Below, one piece after another: positions 45,506 to 55,700 of a stretch of 64,000 nucleotides of DNA. The translations under genes were made by a program, and so were the position numbers. The DNA is taken from NCBI RefSeq assembly GCF_900105965.1, contig NZ_FNTV01000001.1, positions 868,001-932,000 on the forward strand, written 5' to 3'. Source of the stretch: Arthrobacter alpinus. Lineage in GTDB: Bacteria; Actinomycetota; Actinomycetes; Actinomycetales; Micrococcaceae. Position 1 is the stretch's first letter, and every line of letters starts with the position of its first letter. The notes beneath the pieces were generated by a model, which did not search any database, was not told where the DNA came from, and saw nothing but the letters and a program-made list of their open reading frames with translations.

Positions 45506-46705
45506 TTATTTGAGGGGTGTATTCTGCAGCGACTCATCTCGCCGGCCAAGGCGATTGGTGAGTGATGCGGGTGCATTGAATAGCCATGGGAAATGCCACT
45601 GGATAGTCAGGCGCCAGAGAAGCAGCGGAAGAATGATTCCAGAAACTGTACCGACCACAATGTGGACGGCAGGATTCTCTACTCCGGCCATGTCCAAGAC
45701 GATTCGTGTACCTGACGCCGCGATGATGTGGGCCAGAAATATTTCCATGGATCGAGTTCCCAGGAACGCTATCAGCCCAGCTAGCGGCGTGCGTGATATC
45801 AACTTGGATGCTGCTATCACTGCGATGACTCCGAGGCTGGCGCAAATGAATCCGAAAACGACGTCAGGCAGACTACGCGATGAGTCATCAATCGTTGGTG
45901 GGATAGCGTTCGTGAAGATGAGAATCAGGGCGTAGGCCGCTCCGCCAATAGCCAAAGCTACGGCAACGAGGCCCATGGATGCGCTATTAATTGCGGTCAG
46001 TAACGGCTTGGAGCCGATCCATGCCCCGGCAATGAAGAAGATGGATAGGGCTATGCCCTGGGTTGCCACCACTCCGCCGTCGTAGCCCCATGCGCAGAGG
46101 CTGAGAATCCCCACTGTCGAGAGGCTCAACGTCGCCCGGGCGGGACGCTCCCAAGGCTTGAGCAGGGCTGCCACAATGGTGACGAGAATTAGGAATGGTA
46201 GGAACCAAAGTTGTCCCTCAGGCCTCCATATGCTCAGCAAGTCATCAAGGGTTGTTGGTGAGTTCACGAGCCTGCTGGTGAACATTTTTACGATCCCTTG
46301 CAACATCTGCCAAACGAGGTAGATATAGAGGAACTGGGAAACCCTTGGGGCCAAGTATCCGGCAGTGCCCCGCTTTTCGATACCCTGGCGCACAAAGACG
46401 CCGGACAGAAAGGTGAAGATCGATAAGTGGACCATGTACAACGCTCTGTCAACGGCAGTGAATGCCGACGCATCGCCATCGATGATATGAGAGGATGCCA
46501 GACCTCGCAGAACGTGGCCCAAGACTATTGCAACAATCGCCAGACCTTTTGCAATGTCGATTGTTGTATCGCGGCGAGTCGGTATTGAAGTCAAAAATTC
46601 CCCCAGTAGTTGTTCAAAACTGAGCGCCAGTCTACGTTCGATTCGGCCCCAACGGGTCACGATCTGATCGACGTAACTGAGCAGTCGGGTGACGGGTGTC
46701 GCCAT
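45506..46705 (-). CDS. Acyltransferase family 3 membrane protein (phage cargo)
   Basis: 399 residues with about ten membrane helices. Family 3 start RRDTTIDIAKGLAIVAIVLG, HVLRG with the conserved His, then YMVHLSIFTFLSGVFVRQG and WFLPFLILVTIVAALL. Such enzymes move acetyl or similar groups onto surface glycans. In prophages they often alter the host surface and block other phages. ATG 46705 lies only 2 nt after a decayed copy of the holin 3' end. Placed between the fibre and lysis genes, so it is a typical moron. Confidence 0.86.
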   Translation of the reverse strand: MATPVTRLLSYVDQIVTRWGRIERRLALSFEQLLGEFLTSIPTRRDTTIDIAKGLAIVAIVLGHVLRGLASSHIIDGDASAFTAVDRALYMVHLSIFTFLSGVFVRQGIEKRGTAGYLAPRVSQFLYIYLVWQMLQGIVKMFTSRLVNSPTTLDDLLSIWRPEGQLWFLPFLILVTIVAALLKPWERPARATLSLSTVGILSLCAWGYDGGVVATQGIALSIFFIAGAWIGSKPLLTAINSASMGLVAVALAIGGAAYALILIFTNAIPPTIDDSSRSLPDVVFGFICASLGVIAVIAASKLISRTPLAGLIAFLGTRSMEIFLAHIIAASGTRIVLDMAGVENPAVHIVVGTVSGIILPLLLWRLTIQWHFPWLFNAPASLTNRLGRRDESLQNTPLK

Positions 46706-46707
46706 CG

Positions 46708-46764
46708 TTATGCGTCCTCGCGGGTTGTGAGGTGTTAGGCCTTGGTCAAGGCGGGGTCCGCGTG
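46708..46764 (-). pseudogene. Relic of the holin-like gene 3' end
   Basis: Reverse-strand frame reads HADPALTKA-stop-HLTTREDA-stop, matching the end of the 42433 gene (VADPNLTDAYHLATRDDA) with Tyr changed to a stop codon. It lies immediately before the acyltransferase start. Confidence 0.6.
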
Positions 46765-47057
46765 TGGGGAACTTGACGGTTGATTGGCCAATTGGACAGC
46801 TTCATTTTGTCCAATCGGATAGGGGGCAGCTAGGATTGCCATATTTATTGGGAATTGTCATCATTGGGGAAATTAATGGCGGTCTTCGCCCGTATTCATG
46901 CACGCTTTGTTCCGCCTACGGGCCATCTGCAGAAGATAAGGCCTCCGGTCGATACTGCCGACTGTCGGGCGAACCTACGTATGCATAGGTGTCTCCTTGG
47001 GAAGGACAAATACGGACCACTCTGTCAGCGGCCGGCGCTCGGCTCTAGTGCCTCAGC
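46765..47057. other. Gap with an 8-bp inverted repeat, no secure gene
   Basis: Inverted repeat ATTGGACA (46791-46798)/TGTCCAAT (46808-46815) with a 9-nt loop, a possible operator or terminator. An open frame from 46876 (MAVFARIHARFVPPTGHLQK) overlaps the next ATG, but it lacks a good RBS and is not called. The last 45 bp resemble the region upstream of 45246. Confidence 0.4.
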
Positions 47058-47198
47058 ATGAAACGACTAAGTGAAGTAATTCGCCGGTTCGTGGCGAAAC
47101 ACATTGTGGCTGACGACCCGCTTCCTGAGCTGTCCCCACTCGACCAGGCCGACCGCGTCACCCATGGAAGAACGGAGCCTGAAGGCCTCAGACTTTGA
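47058..47198 (+). CDS. Duplicated 46-residue mini-gene, copy 2
   Basis: MKRLSEVIRRFVAKHIVADD, PLPELSPLDQADRVTHGRTE, ending PEGLRL. Paralogue of 45246 with the same start context (TAGTGC at 47046-47051, 6 nt before ATG). Convergent with the tail fibre gene, whose stop is 7 bp away. Function unknown. Confidence 0.6.
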   Translation: MKRLSEVIRRFVAKHIVADDPLPELSPLDQADRVTHGRTEPEGLRL

Positions 47199-47204
47199 CC
47201 TGTC

Positions 47205-49679
47205 TTAGGCAGCCGGAACGAATCGGATTTCATCCAACTTCCAGTGTCCCGATGCCGGCGTGCTGACCATCGGTCCCGAGGCGATCCGGTCTTTGTGTAC
47301 GGTATCGGTCGCCGAGATGATGGTGACTCCGTTGAGGGCTACGGTGATGTTCGCCCCGGACAGAGTGACAGTGATTGTGTCTCCTGCAACTATTTCTACG
47401 CCCGTCGCTGCTGATGCCAGTGTGGCAATAGTTCCACCAGCTAGCCGTGTCTGTAGGCGTGGCCGTTTCACGGTTGTTGACTCGTTGTAGTTGAGTCGCA
47501 CAAAGTCCTGCGGGAATGCGGCGCCAGCAGATGGTACATAATCCGTGCGGAGCATGTACCCATCCAGCCCAACGCCAACGACCCCAACCTTGATGGTTAT
47601 CACGCCATCTTTGGCACCGCCGCCTGGCAGGGCATACGCGCCGCCGACAGCTGCGTTTCCACAACTGAGCATGTTGCTGTTGGTTCCGAACGCAGCACCG
47701 TTGAGGATGGTGTAAGTCTTGCCATCATCTGTCGTGCCAAGGCTGGTGGAATCTGCCCTGTTGAACGAGTCGACATATCCGGTGGCTGGTGCGGGTGTGC
47801 CGCCCCCGCCAGCGGTGCTGGACTTGTCTCGAAGTACGGTTCCTGTTGTTCCTGATGCGACAAGGACGGGAGTCGAGGAAGTGGATGCAAGGAGGGAGGG
47901 CTCGTATTCGACTACCGCGTTGGAACCCTGTCGAATTTCAACTGGGTACTGAAAGGTGCCAGTGACTTTAGGGTCAATGACCCTATTTCCATTCGCGGAT
48001 GATGACTGAACCTCAATGGCTGCACGCATAGATGCGCCCATGTTTCTGATGCGTGCGCGCACCTCATTGCCGAAGCCGCTTATGCGCACCAGCCCGGTTC
48101 CACCTGCCGTACGTGCCGTGGTGGGTGCTGCGGTCAGGTCTACTTCGATCAGGCAATCAGTGGAGAGAGATTCGACATAGAGTTGCCGGCCGTAGTCGCC
48201 TCCTGCTTTGGCGCGCACGGTTGCTTTGATGTGTGCGCCTGTGGATTCCTTGATGGCTACAGATGCTCGGGCGCCATCGAGCGGGTAGACATCGTCAATG
48301 CTCACGCAGGTGCCGGGTGAGACGTTCTCCACGTTGATGAGGTCGAGGATGCCCGTGCAGTTTCGGGCCTGCAAGCCATCGTAGCTAAGGCCCACAACAC
48401 CCTTTATGGCATATGCCGCGGCGGCATCTTCTGCGCCAACTGGCACACCTGAATCCCATGCGAGAGAGGGGCCAACATGGAGGTTGTAATTTAGACGTCC
48501 GGTTGAACCGCTGCCGCGGTTGATGACGTAGAGCAGGTGCGGGGGTTGCCCTGTGGTGTCCACGCCGCCTGAGTTGAAGGCTTTCTTATAGGTGCCGCGC
48601 ATCGACACTTCAAGATCATTGAATCCAACAGCGGACACAGCTACCCAGCAATCTACCGACTCAATATCGAGCGCCTTCAAGTTGCTAATGTTTGGCACTT
48701 CGGCGGGCGTGGCTACGGTGGTTGCATCAGGGTCAACACGTACGGCACGGTGCAGGCCGATACCCTTGAATCCGCGCACCTGTGAACCGCTAGATCCGGC
48801 GTTGAACCAAACACCCGAGTATCGGGCATAGTTGATTGCCGTGACCATGCCTGTCATATCCAGACCGTCACCGATGCCAACGAAGCCGGGCTCAATAATT
48901 ACACCAGGTGCCTTGACATTGAAAATTGGTTCCGGCTTGACCGTTTGATAGATGCTGCACGAATGCGGGGTGTAGATGCGGAAATTGCCCGTGCCGTTGA
49001 TGAGGATTTCACCATCGATAGGGATTTTATCGGCTCCCATGGTGGAGGGGATCTCGACATCCCTGCCCTGCGCCTGTCCCTGGGTGAAAGCGGAAACGAA
49101 AGCCAAACGGTTCGCAAGTGGAGTCTTGAGGGGTGACACGTCAGCGATGATGGCGCCCTGTGCAACAGCAGCATAGACCGCCCCGCCCGTCAGCGTTGCA
49201 CGATTCCCCACCAGTGCCGCCGTGGACACATCGGTCGGCGCACCTACGAGCGCAGCCGCCTGCTGGGCCGCAAGCTTGGCGGCCTCGGAATCATCGACCA
49301 CACTCGCAAGAATTTCTTCGACGGCGCCTACCGCATTCTCAGCTGCTTCTCCTGCTGAACCGGCCGCACCCTGCGCGGCCCCGACTGCCGCTTGCGCGTC
49401 TTCCCACAGGCCAGTGAAGGACTTGAAGGTATCAGAGAATCCGCCGCCTTCCCATGCCAGCTGCGGCATTGTGTCATGAAGGAAAGCCGGGCCGCAGCCG
49501 AGCTCGTTGGTTGTGACCGGGTTTGGAAGTTGAGTGCTACGGCTCAGATCCCAGATGGTTACCGGAGTCTTGGTCGCGTCACCAGGGGCAAAGATGGTGA
49601 CGCTGGCATTGGCTGCGACAATGGCCGGATTGGACGGGGTCGCAGCGAGGAGTGGATCGAAAGGATAGGGTCCGGGCAA
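47205..49679 (-). CDS. Tail fibre/tailspike protein with beta-helix
   Basis: 824 residues. The N-terminal 55 residues form a strand-rich adaptor. A helical Ala/Glu-rich neck follows (aa about 75-150, AAQGAAGSAGEAAENAVGAV). The central part (about 180-610) has right-handed beta-helix-type repeats, many short strands with Val, Ile and Gly (DGLQARNCTGILDLINVENV). A C-terminal concanavalin/laminin-like domain (SFNRADSTSLGTTDDGKTYT) occupies the last 180 residues. Probably the receptor-binding protein; any depolymerase activity is not shown. Confidence 0.75.
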   Translation of the reverse strand: MPGPYPFDPLLAATPSNPAIVAANASVTIFAPGDATKTPVTIWDLSRSTQLPNPVTTNELGCGPAFLHDTMPQLAWEGGGFSDTFKSFTGLWEDAQAAVGAAQGAAGSAGEAAENAVGAVEEILASVVDDSEAAKLAAQQAAALVGAPTDVSTAALVGNRATLTGGAVYAAVAQGAIIADVSPLKTPLANRLAFVSAFTQGQAQGRDVEIPSTMGADKIPIDGEILINGTGNFRIYTPHSCSIYQTVKPEPIFNVKAPGVIIEPGFVGIGDGLDMTGMVTAINYARYSGVWFNAGSSGSQVRGFKGIGLHRAVRVDPDATTVATPAEVPNISNLKALDIESVDCWVAVSAVGFNDLEVSMRGTYKKAFNSGGVDTTGQPPHLLYVINRGSGSTGRLNYNLHVGPSLAWDSGVPVGAEDAAAAYAIKGVVGLSYDGLQARNCTGILDLINVENVSPGTCVSIDDVYPLDGARASVAIKESTGAHIKATVRAKAGGDYGRQLYVESLSTDCLIEVDLTAAPTTARTAGGTGLVRISGFGNEVRARIRNMGASMRAAIEVQSSSANGNRVIDPKVTGTFQYPVEIRQGSNAVVEYEPSLLASTSSTPVLVASGTTGTVLRDKSSTAGGGGTPAPATGYVDSFNRADSTSLGTTDDGKTYTILNGAAFGTNSNMLSCGNAAVGGAYALPGGGAKDGVITIKVGVVGVGLDGYMLRTDYVPSAGAAFPQDFVRLNYNESTTVKRPRLQTRLAGGTIATLASAATGVEIVAGDTITVTLSGANITVALNGVTIISATDTVHKDRIASGPMVSTPASGHWKLDEIRFVPAA

Positions 49680-49689
49680 TGAGTGCCTC

Positions 49690-49723
49690 CTGGCATAAGA
49701 AAGGCCACCAACTTGTGGTGGCC
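49690..49723 (-). terminator. Terminator-like hairpin between tail genes
   Basis: On the minus strand GGCCACCA/TGGTGGCC with a CAAGT loop, followed by TTTCTT. It could dose the fibre gene downstream. Confidence 0.6.
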
Positions 49724-49743
49724 GTGGTTGTTAGGTGGGCTGC

Positions 49744-50694
49744 TTACCAACCGACGACAGTGACGTACATCGAGATGCCCGCGTACCCGTTCGCCCAATT
49801 TGAGCTGTCGAGGCGGCGCGACTTGAACTTGATACGAGTCGCTGAAACGTTTAGAACAGTGGGCACATGCGCGAATTGTGGCAGGGCGTGTTCGCCAGTC
49901 AGCTGCACACTGTAGACGCCGGAGAAATTGGGTAGACCGTTGTAGCCGAACCACAGGCCGCCCTCTCCTGTGGCGTTCGTGGCGGCTGTCGCCGTCCGGT
50001 TGTCGCCCCCGGCCCCAGATGAGACAGATACGTATCCGGACCATGTCCGTAGCGGTGCCCAGTCTGGCTTAACATTCCCGGACATAGGCGAAGCCGTTGT
50101 CAGCATCTGGGTCTGGTCCACCCAACCCCACACACCGTTCGCGCCCATGGTGTACCTGTACGTGGTCGAGCCCAGTAGGACCTCGGCGCCTGGCTGGGCC
50201 AGATAGTCGCGGGCCAGAAGGTCCGCAATGACGTAACCGCCCGGGGCTACCCAGCAGCGCAGGTCAATGACCTTGTTGGGAGTGTTTATTCCGCCCTTCC
50301 ATTCGACTAGGGCGAGCGGCTGATCATCCTCGACGCCGGGCCCCTTTGTCCGGAGCGTTTGAATGTTGGGGATCGTCGCACCACCTTGTATGACCTCCAG
50401 AGTGGACGGGCCGCCCAGAAGCGACTGCCAATTGCGGCGGTCCACAATGAGATCCCACCGGGTTCCAGTGGCCAGCGTGGCGCACTGCACGAGTTGATCC
50501 TCGTCCGCTATGTCGGTCACTCCATAGCCGTGTGCCTCGCCAGCCTTCACCGCGAGTGCGTAAGGAATGGATGGGTGTCCGGTCACCTTGAAATCGTCTG
50601 CGCCATTGACACCGTAGGCTGCTGCGCCTGCTCGGTACTTGGCCCGGTCTGTATCCGTCGAGGGGCCGGCGTAGAAAACACTTGTGAGTGGCAT
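49744..50694 (-). CDS. Minor tail/baseplate protein
   Basis: 316 residues: a helix-strand N-terminal part (PLTSVFYAGPSTDTDRAKYR) and a strand-rich C-terminal part with aromatic residues. It lies directly after the tail hub gene, with which its start overlaps by 1 bp. Siphovirus baseplate proteins of this size and position occur in Arthrobacter phages. No enzymatic motif seen. Confidence 0.65.
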   Translation of the reverse strand: MPLTSVFYAGPSTDTDRAKYRAGAAAYGVNGADDFKVTGHPSIPYALAVKAGEAHGYGVTDIADEDQLVQCATLATGTRWDLIVDRRNWQSLLGGPSTLEVIQGGATIPNIQTLRTKGPGVEDDQPLALVEWKGGINTPNKVIDLRCWVAPGGYVIADLLARDYLAQPGAEVLLGSTTYRYTMGANGVWGWVDQTQMLTTASPMSGNVKPDWAPLRTWSGYVSVSSGAGGDNRTATAATNATGEGGLWFGYNGLPNFSGVYSVQLTGEHALPQFAHVPTVLNVSATRIKFKSRRLDSSNWANGYAGISMYVTVVGW

Positions 50695-51800
50695 TAGCGT
50701 GCCTTCCTGTCGTTGTTGTCCGTCTTTAGGGAGCGGATTATCTTTGCTAGTTTCACGTCGGGGTCATCGGCGCGGTCGCCGACAACAGGGGTAGCAAGGT
50801 CGCCGACTTTGTCCCAGGACAGGCGGACTTCGCGGAGGGTATCCGTGTAGATCTGTCCATTGATGAGAGCTGGGACTCGGTCCCCGCGGCCGAGGCCACC
50901 TTCGCCGTACCGGAAGTGTGGCGTTTCGGACAGCTCGAGGGATAGACCGGAGAGCGGTGACCCCTCCGATAGGGTCTCGGCTGCCCTCTCCGCGTAGATG
51001 TCACCAACGGATGAATCGCGGGCGTCTTGGAATACCTCAATGATGTCTACCCACTCGGATTCTCGGACGAGGTCGGGATAGCCCTTGAATGTCCGTGCAA
51101 CTCCTTCTCCCTGCCCACCCACCACAACACGGGTCGCGGTCGGTGCAGCGAGAGAATAAGTACCGCCAATAACCGTCCCGGACTCCGGGCTCAGGATGTG
51201 CGGGTAATTGCGCGGCGTGTAGCAGTCCAGCAGCAGCCCCGCACCTTCCTGTCGCACCGTTACCCCGATGCCCGCCTGGTCAACAGCTGGAAAAAGACGG
51301 TCATAGGGCGAGTGCATCCGGAATGTGTACGTTCCAACCGCACCGCGTCCAAGATCCGGGGCCACGGTGAGCGGGAAGGAGTAGCGTGCCGCAGTCTCGG
51401 TCATAATGGTTTTGACCACAGTCTCGGCGGGTCCCGTGATGGACCGGTATTCCACATCTTGCCCCGTCAGTGGCGCAGCGGGTTTCGGCCAAGCAAGCCA
51501 GTTGTGGAGGATACGGAAGTCATCCTCGACACTGAATGTCAGGATTGAGGCAATATTGAAATCTCCCGTCACCAATCTGACCGGGCCCGACATCTCATAA
51601 GCACCGTGACGGTAGATCATCACCCGCGCCCCGGGCTCCATCAAGTCGGCGGCACGATCATGATCCGAGTCAATCGTGAAAACTGCGGTGGACTTCATGT
51701 TGTGCCGAAGGATCGGCTTCAAATCAATCGGCCGACCAACCCAGCCCTTGAACGACCAGCCCTTGTAGACAAGGATCTCGTAAGGTATTTCGAAGGTCAT
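50694..51800 (-). CDS. Minor tail protein, tail-hub type (Gp37-like)
   Basis: 368 residues. The N-terminal strand-rich region (PYEILVYKGWSFKGWVGRPI, FTIDSDHDRAADLMEPGARV) and the later DVEYRSITGPAETVVKTIMT resemble the ReqiPepy6 Gp37-like/tail hub family that opens the baseplate below the tape measure. ATG 51800 overlaps the previous stop. A start 6 nt upstream is possible. Confidence 0.7.
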   Translation of the reverse strand: MTFEIPYEILVYKGWSFKGWVGRPIDLKPILRHNMKSTAVFTIDSDHDRAADLMEPGARVMIYRHGAYEMSGPVRLVTGDFNIASILTFSVEDDFRILHNWLAWPKPAAPLTGQDVEYRSITGPAETVVKTIMTETAARYSFPLTVAPDLGRGAVGTYTFRMHSPYDRLFPAVDQAGIGVTVRQEGAGLLLDCYTPRNYPHILSPESGTVIGGTYSLAAPTATRVVVGGQGEGVARTFKGYPDLVRESEWVDIIEVFQDARDSSVGDIYAERAAETLSEGSPLSGLSLELSETPHFRYGEGGLGRGDRVPALINGQIYTDTLREVRLSWDKVGDLATPVVGDRADDPDVKLAKIIRSLKTDNNDRKAR

Positions 51801-52774
51801 TACCAAGCCCTCCGATACTTGTTCTGTACCTCGGCCAAGACCGTTCCCGTACCCGTCATGACAATGCTGAGCTTACGATCTTGACCCCGGGGAATTGCCA
51901 CAAACTTCGACGTGGGGTCAAGCTCTGAGGTTCGGTCCACAGGATCGGCGATCTTACTGCCGTCCCATGGCCCATACCAAAGGACCTGGCCATTGACCGG
52001 GTCCGTGTCGATCTGCACCGCGTATCCCTCGGGGATACCGAACGGCACTTTGATGCGGCTCCCATCAACCCCGAAGGAGACCGACGTCGTCGGCCCCACT
52101 GCAGTCCACGCTGGAAACGTCGGAATATCCCCATCATTCGAGACAGCGGCACTACCCAATGTGCTGCCAGCGGATAGGTAGTTGATGACGTTGCTGGCGT
52201 ATCCGTAGTCAATGCGATCTTGCAGCGACACATCGTAATTTCTCAGGTCTTCCTGTCCCCAAGACTTCTTGACCGTCTCACCCAGCCAATACGGCCGGTC
52301 AGCCAATAGTGTGATCCCATACTTGGCCCAACCCCGCTTGATCGAGTCAAATAGTAGGTTGTCCTCAGAGCTAACCAGTCGCAGATCCAACGTGCGACGG
52401 GCACCACCGGGCAAATGGATTGTCCATGTGCCCACAAGATCAGGGTCAAGGCTGCCCCAAAAAGCACGATCACGCTTGAGGAATTCTTCCGAACTATCAT
52501 CCGAATAGAGGTAGATCGGCCAGAAGCACTCCCGGTCAGCCGTGGACGTGCCGCGATGCCGAGAACCAGCCACCATCGGTGACGATGTGGACTGCCGGGT
52601 GAAATCAGGCAAATGGAGCCCGCGAACACCCGGACGCAAGAACAACCCTGTTGACGGTTTGGTCAACTCCCACTCGACACCATCCCATCCCCGCCATGTC
52701 AAGCGAAAACCTTGCCATGGCGAGGCAGGAGGGGCAGGGGGAACGTACGGCAATGCGAAAGCGAAATTCACCAT
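51800..52774 (-). CDS. Distal tail protein
   Basis: 324 residues: FALPYVPPAPPASPWQGFRL, WRGWDGVEWEL, GVRGLHLPDFTRQS, and the late DRPYWLGETVKKSWGQ. This fits the phage tail family (Dit-like) with an N-terminal ring domain and a galectin-like C-terminal domain. Immediately after the tape measure, as expected. Confidence 0.75.
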   Translation of the reverse strand: MVNFAFALPYVPPAPPASPWQGFRLTWRGWDGVEWELTKPSTGLFLRPGVRGLHLPDFTRQSTSSPMVAGSRHRGTSTADRECFWPIYLYSDDSSEEFLKRDRAFWGSLDPDLVGTWTIHLPGGARRTLDLRLVSSEDNLLFDSIKRGWAKYGITLLADRPYWLGETVKKSWGQEDLRNYDVSLQDRIDYGYASNVINYLSAGSTLGSAAVSNDGDIPTFPAWTAVGPTTSVSFGVDGSRIKVPFGIPEGYAVQIDTDPVNGQVLWYGPWDGSKIADPVDRTSELDPTSKFVAIPRGQDRKLSIVMTGTGTVLAEVQNKYRRAW

Positions 52775-52783
52775 GCGAACCTC

Positions 52784-55700
52784 CTAGAAGTAGACACTGT
52801 AGGTGTCGCGCATGCGCGCTTTGTCCTTGGCCATGACCGCGTTTGGGTCATCACCAGCCCACTGATATGTGGGTGAGTACGTCATGCCGGCGCCCTGCTG
52901 CGCTCCGCGTGCGGCCAGCGCCTGCAAGGCTCGGTTCTGCTCGTTGGTGTAGATCGCTTCCGGTTTCCCGGTTGCGTTCATGATCTGAGACAGTCCCGGA
53001 CGAAGCACTCCGCCCTGGTCGTAGAGGATTGGGTTCAGGTGTGCACCCTGTTTGGCGCCTGTCACAGCACCGAACCCAAGCTTGTCCTTCGCCCAATCAA
53101 TGACAGAGCTAAACAACTTCTTACCAACGCCAGTGACCGCATCGATCATGAATCCACCCATAGGGAAAGCTCCCTTGATTTGGCCAACGATCTTGTCAGC
53201 CAAACCGGTCAGAGCTCCCAGCGGATCCAAGAATCCCCCGCCACCCTTGGGTGACTCGGCGCCGGCAAGGTACGACAGCGGGTTGATGGCGTTCGGCCAA
53301 CCGCCGTTGTACGTACCAAAGTGCAAGTGAGGTCCGCTAGAGATTCCGGTGTTACCAGAGAGCGCAATCTGCTGCCCGGCCGCCACCATCTGCCCCAACT
53401 TCACACCAATCTGAGAAAGGTGCGCGTACCACTGCTCCACACCATTACTCAGTAGGTGAACCTCGTTACCGCCACTAACGCCCGGCGCTGTAGCGCCCGG
53501 GCCAGCATGAGTGATCCGACCAGCACCCGCAGCAAACACGGGCGTCCCAACGCCGACACCAATATCAATGCCGTCGTGGAAAGCCGAGAAACCCTGAGTA
53601 AGGGCCATGTTCTTCACAGGATTCACCCGGCCACCGTTGGCAAAGCCAAGCTTTGACAGTGCGCTAGCACCGAAGGTGTTGAGTGCGTCCAAGAAGCCAG
53701 GAGCGCGACCCTCGATGGAACGGCGCGAAGACTTCTTCACAACGAACTCATCAGCATGCACAATGCCCGCAGGGTCGTACGTTCCACCGGGGCCCGTCCA
53801 GCCGCCTCGCGCAAAGCCATTTGGCAGTGCAACGCGGGGCAGTTGGTCGATGCCAGGCAGAATGCTGGCCACCTTGTTGAAGGCGCCGATAAGCCCGTCA
53901 TTGATGACCGTATTGACTACGAACCGCACCGGCTTCTTAGCGATGTCCAGCAACGTATCCCAGATGGACTTGACCCCATCAACACCCTTCTGGAACGCGT
54001 TCGGAACGTCATTCTTGATCGCGTTAGAGAGGAAATCAAAGACCGGCTTGATGCCGTTGTTCCACACACTGCTGATCGTGTCCCGGATGCCGTTGAACAC
54101 CGGGCTGATGATCGAATCTCGCAACCAAGTGAAGGCAGCACCCAGAGTGTTTCGGACGAAACCAATTACCGTATTGAAGATGAACTGAGTGGCCGACCAC
54201 CATACGCTGATCGCGTCCTTGATCCCGTTGAACACGGGCAGAATTACTACATCCCGCAGCCATGTGAACACTGCTGAGAAAACGGTTCGCACGAACCCAA
54301 TAACAGTGTTGAAGACCCCTGACACTGTCGTCCACCACCAAGTGATGTAGCCGGCGATGAAGTTGAAAACCGGCATGATCACCGAATCTCGGAACCATGT
54401 GAACACGGCGCCGAGAACTGTCTGGATGAAGCTCACGACATTGTTGAAGATCCCAGACACCGTGGACCACCACAAACTGACCAGAAGCCCGATGGCCGCG
54501 AATACAGGCTCTACAACTCCATGCCAAAAATTCATGAAGGCCGGCGCCAAGATGTTGACAAAAATGGACACCACAAGCTGGAAGATTCCACGGAAGAACA
54601 GGTAGAAACCATTGACAACCGTGAATATCGCATCGAAAACCGGGCGGACAATCGTGTCAACCCACCACGTGAAGACCGCGGCGACTGCATCAATGGCGGC
54701 CTTTACTGCTGGCATAAATGAGTTTTGGAACCAATCAGCCGTTGCCTTGGCTGCCGCCATTATCCCTTCAAACGCTGGCTTGATCGCGTTCTCCCATAGC
54801 CACTTGAAGAACCCGCCAACAGCTTGGACAACAGCATTCACACCATCCTTGAACCACCCAATTTTGTTGTAGGCCAAGATGAACCCACCTACAAGAAGGG
54901 CAATTCCAGCAATCACCAACCCAATCGGGTTAGCCGACATGGCCGCGTTCATCAGCCACTGAGCAGCCGTAACAGCCTTAGTAGCAACAGCACCAGCAAC
55001 CATGGCAGCTCTCTGAGCAACCCACGCAGCCGCCGCCTTGTACGTCGATGCGGAAGTCAATGACTGGGCAATCCCTGCAGCCTTAGTAGCTGCCACATGC
55101 GCCCACGTGGCAACCGTATTCGCAGCCTTCACAATGGAATCCTTGGCATACAGGGCCATCAAGTAAGCGGTCTCAATCTTGTCCTTGACCTTGGCTACCG
55201 TGGATGCGGCAATCGCGATGGCGTTCTTCACCCACTCGACACCCGAAGTGATTAGGCCCCAAATTTCTTTGCCCCAGTCGAGAGCATTCTGTGCGGTCTC
55301 ATACGCCGCATAGCCACCAACAAGTCCCTGCACCAGAGACTCGTTTTCCTCCATATAGGACGCCAGCAATTCCAGCGCTGGCACAAGCACGGATTCGAGA
55401 ATGCTCGCTACCGAATTGAGGACTTCCAAAAATACGCCCCACACAGCGGCGGAGATCTTAGCGCTAGCTTCACCAAGGGACGTGCCAATGGTGACCAGGG
55501 AAGGCAGCATGCCAGCCGCGAGATCCGACAGGGTGGAGAAGATGCTCTGAATCGTGTCCCACCCGGTAGCGGACGCGACAAAAGCCAAGTTCAGCAGTGG
55601 TTGAATCGCGTCCCATATCGTGCGGGCGCCCGTCCCAATCGATTCAAGGATTCCAGCGAAACCAGACGATGTTACTTCACTACCACCAGACACAAACGCT

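Noticed and set aside
46855..47061. Open frame upstream of mini-gene copy 2
   Set aside because: No RBS, basic odd composition, and its second half is just the duplicated promoter region read through.
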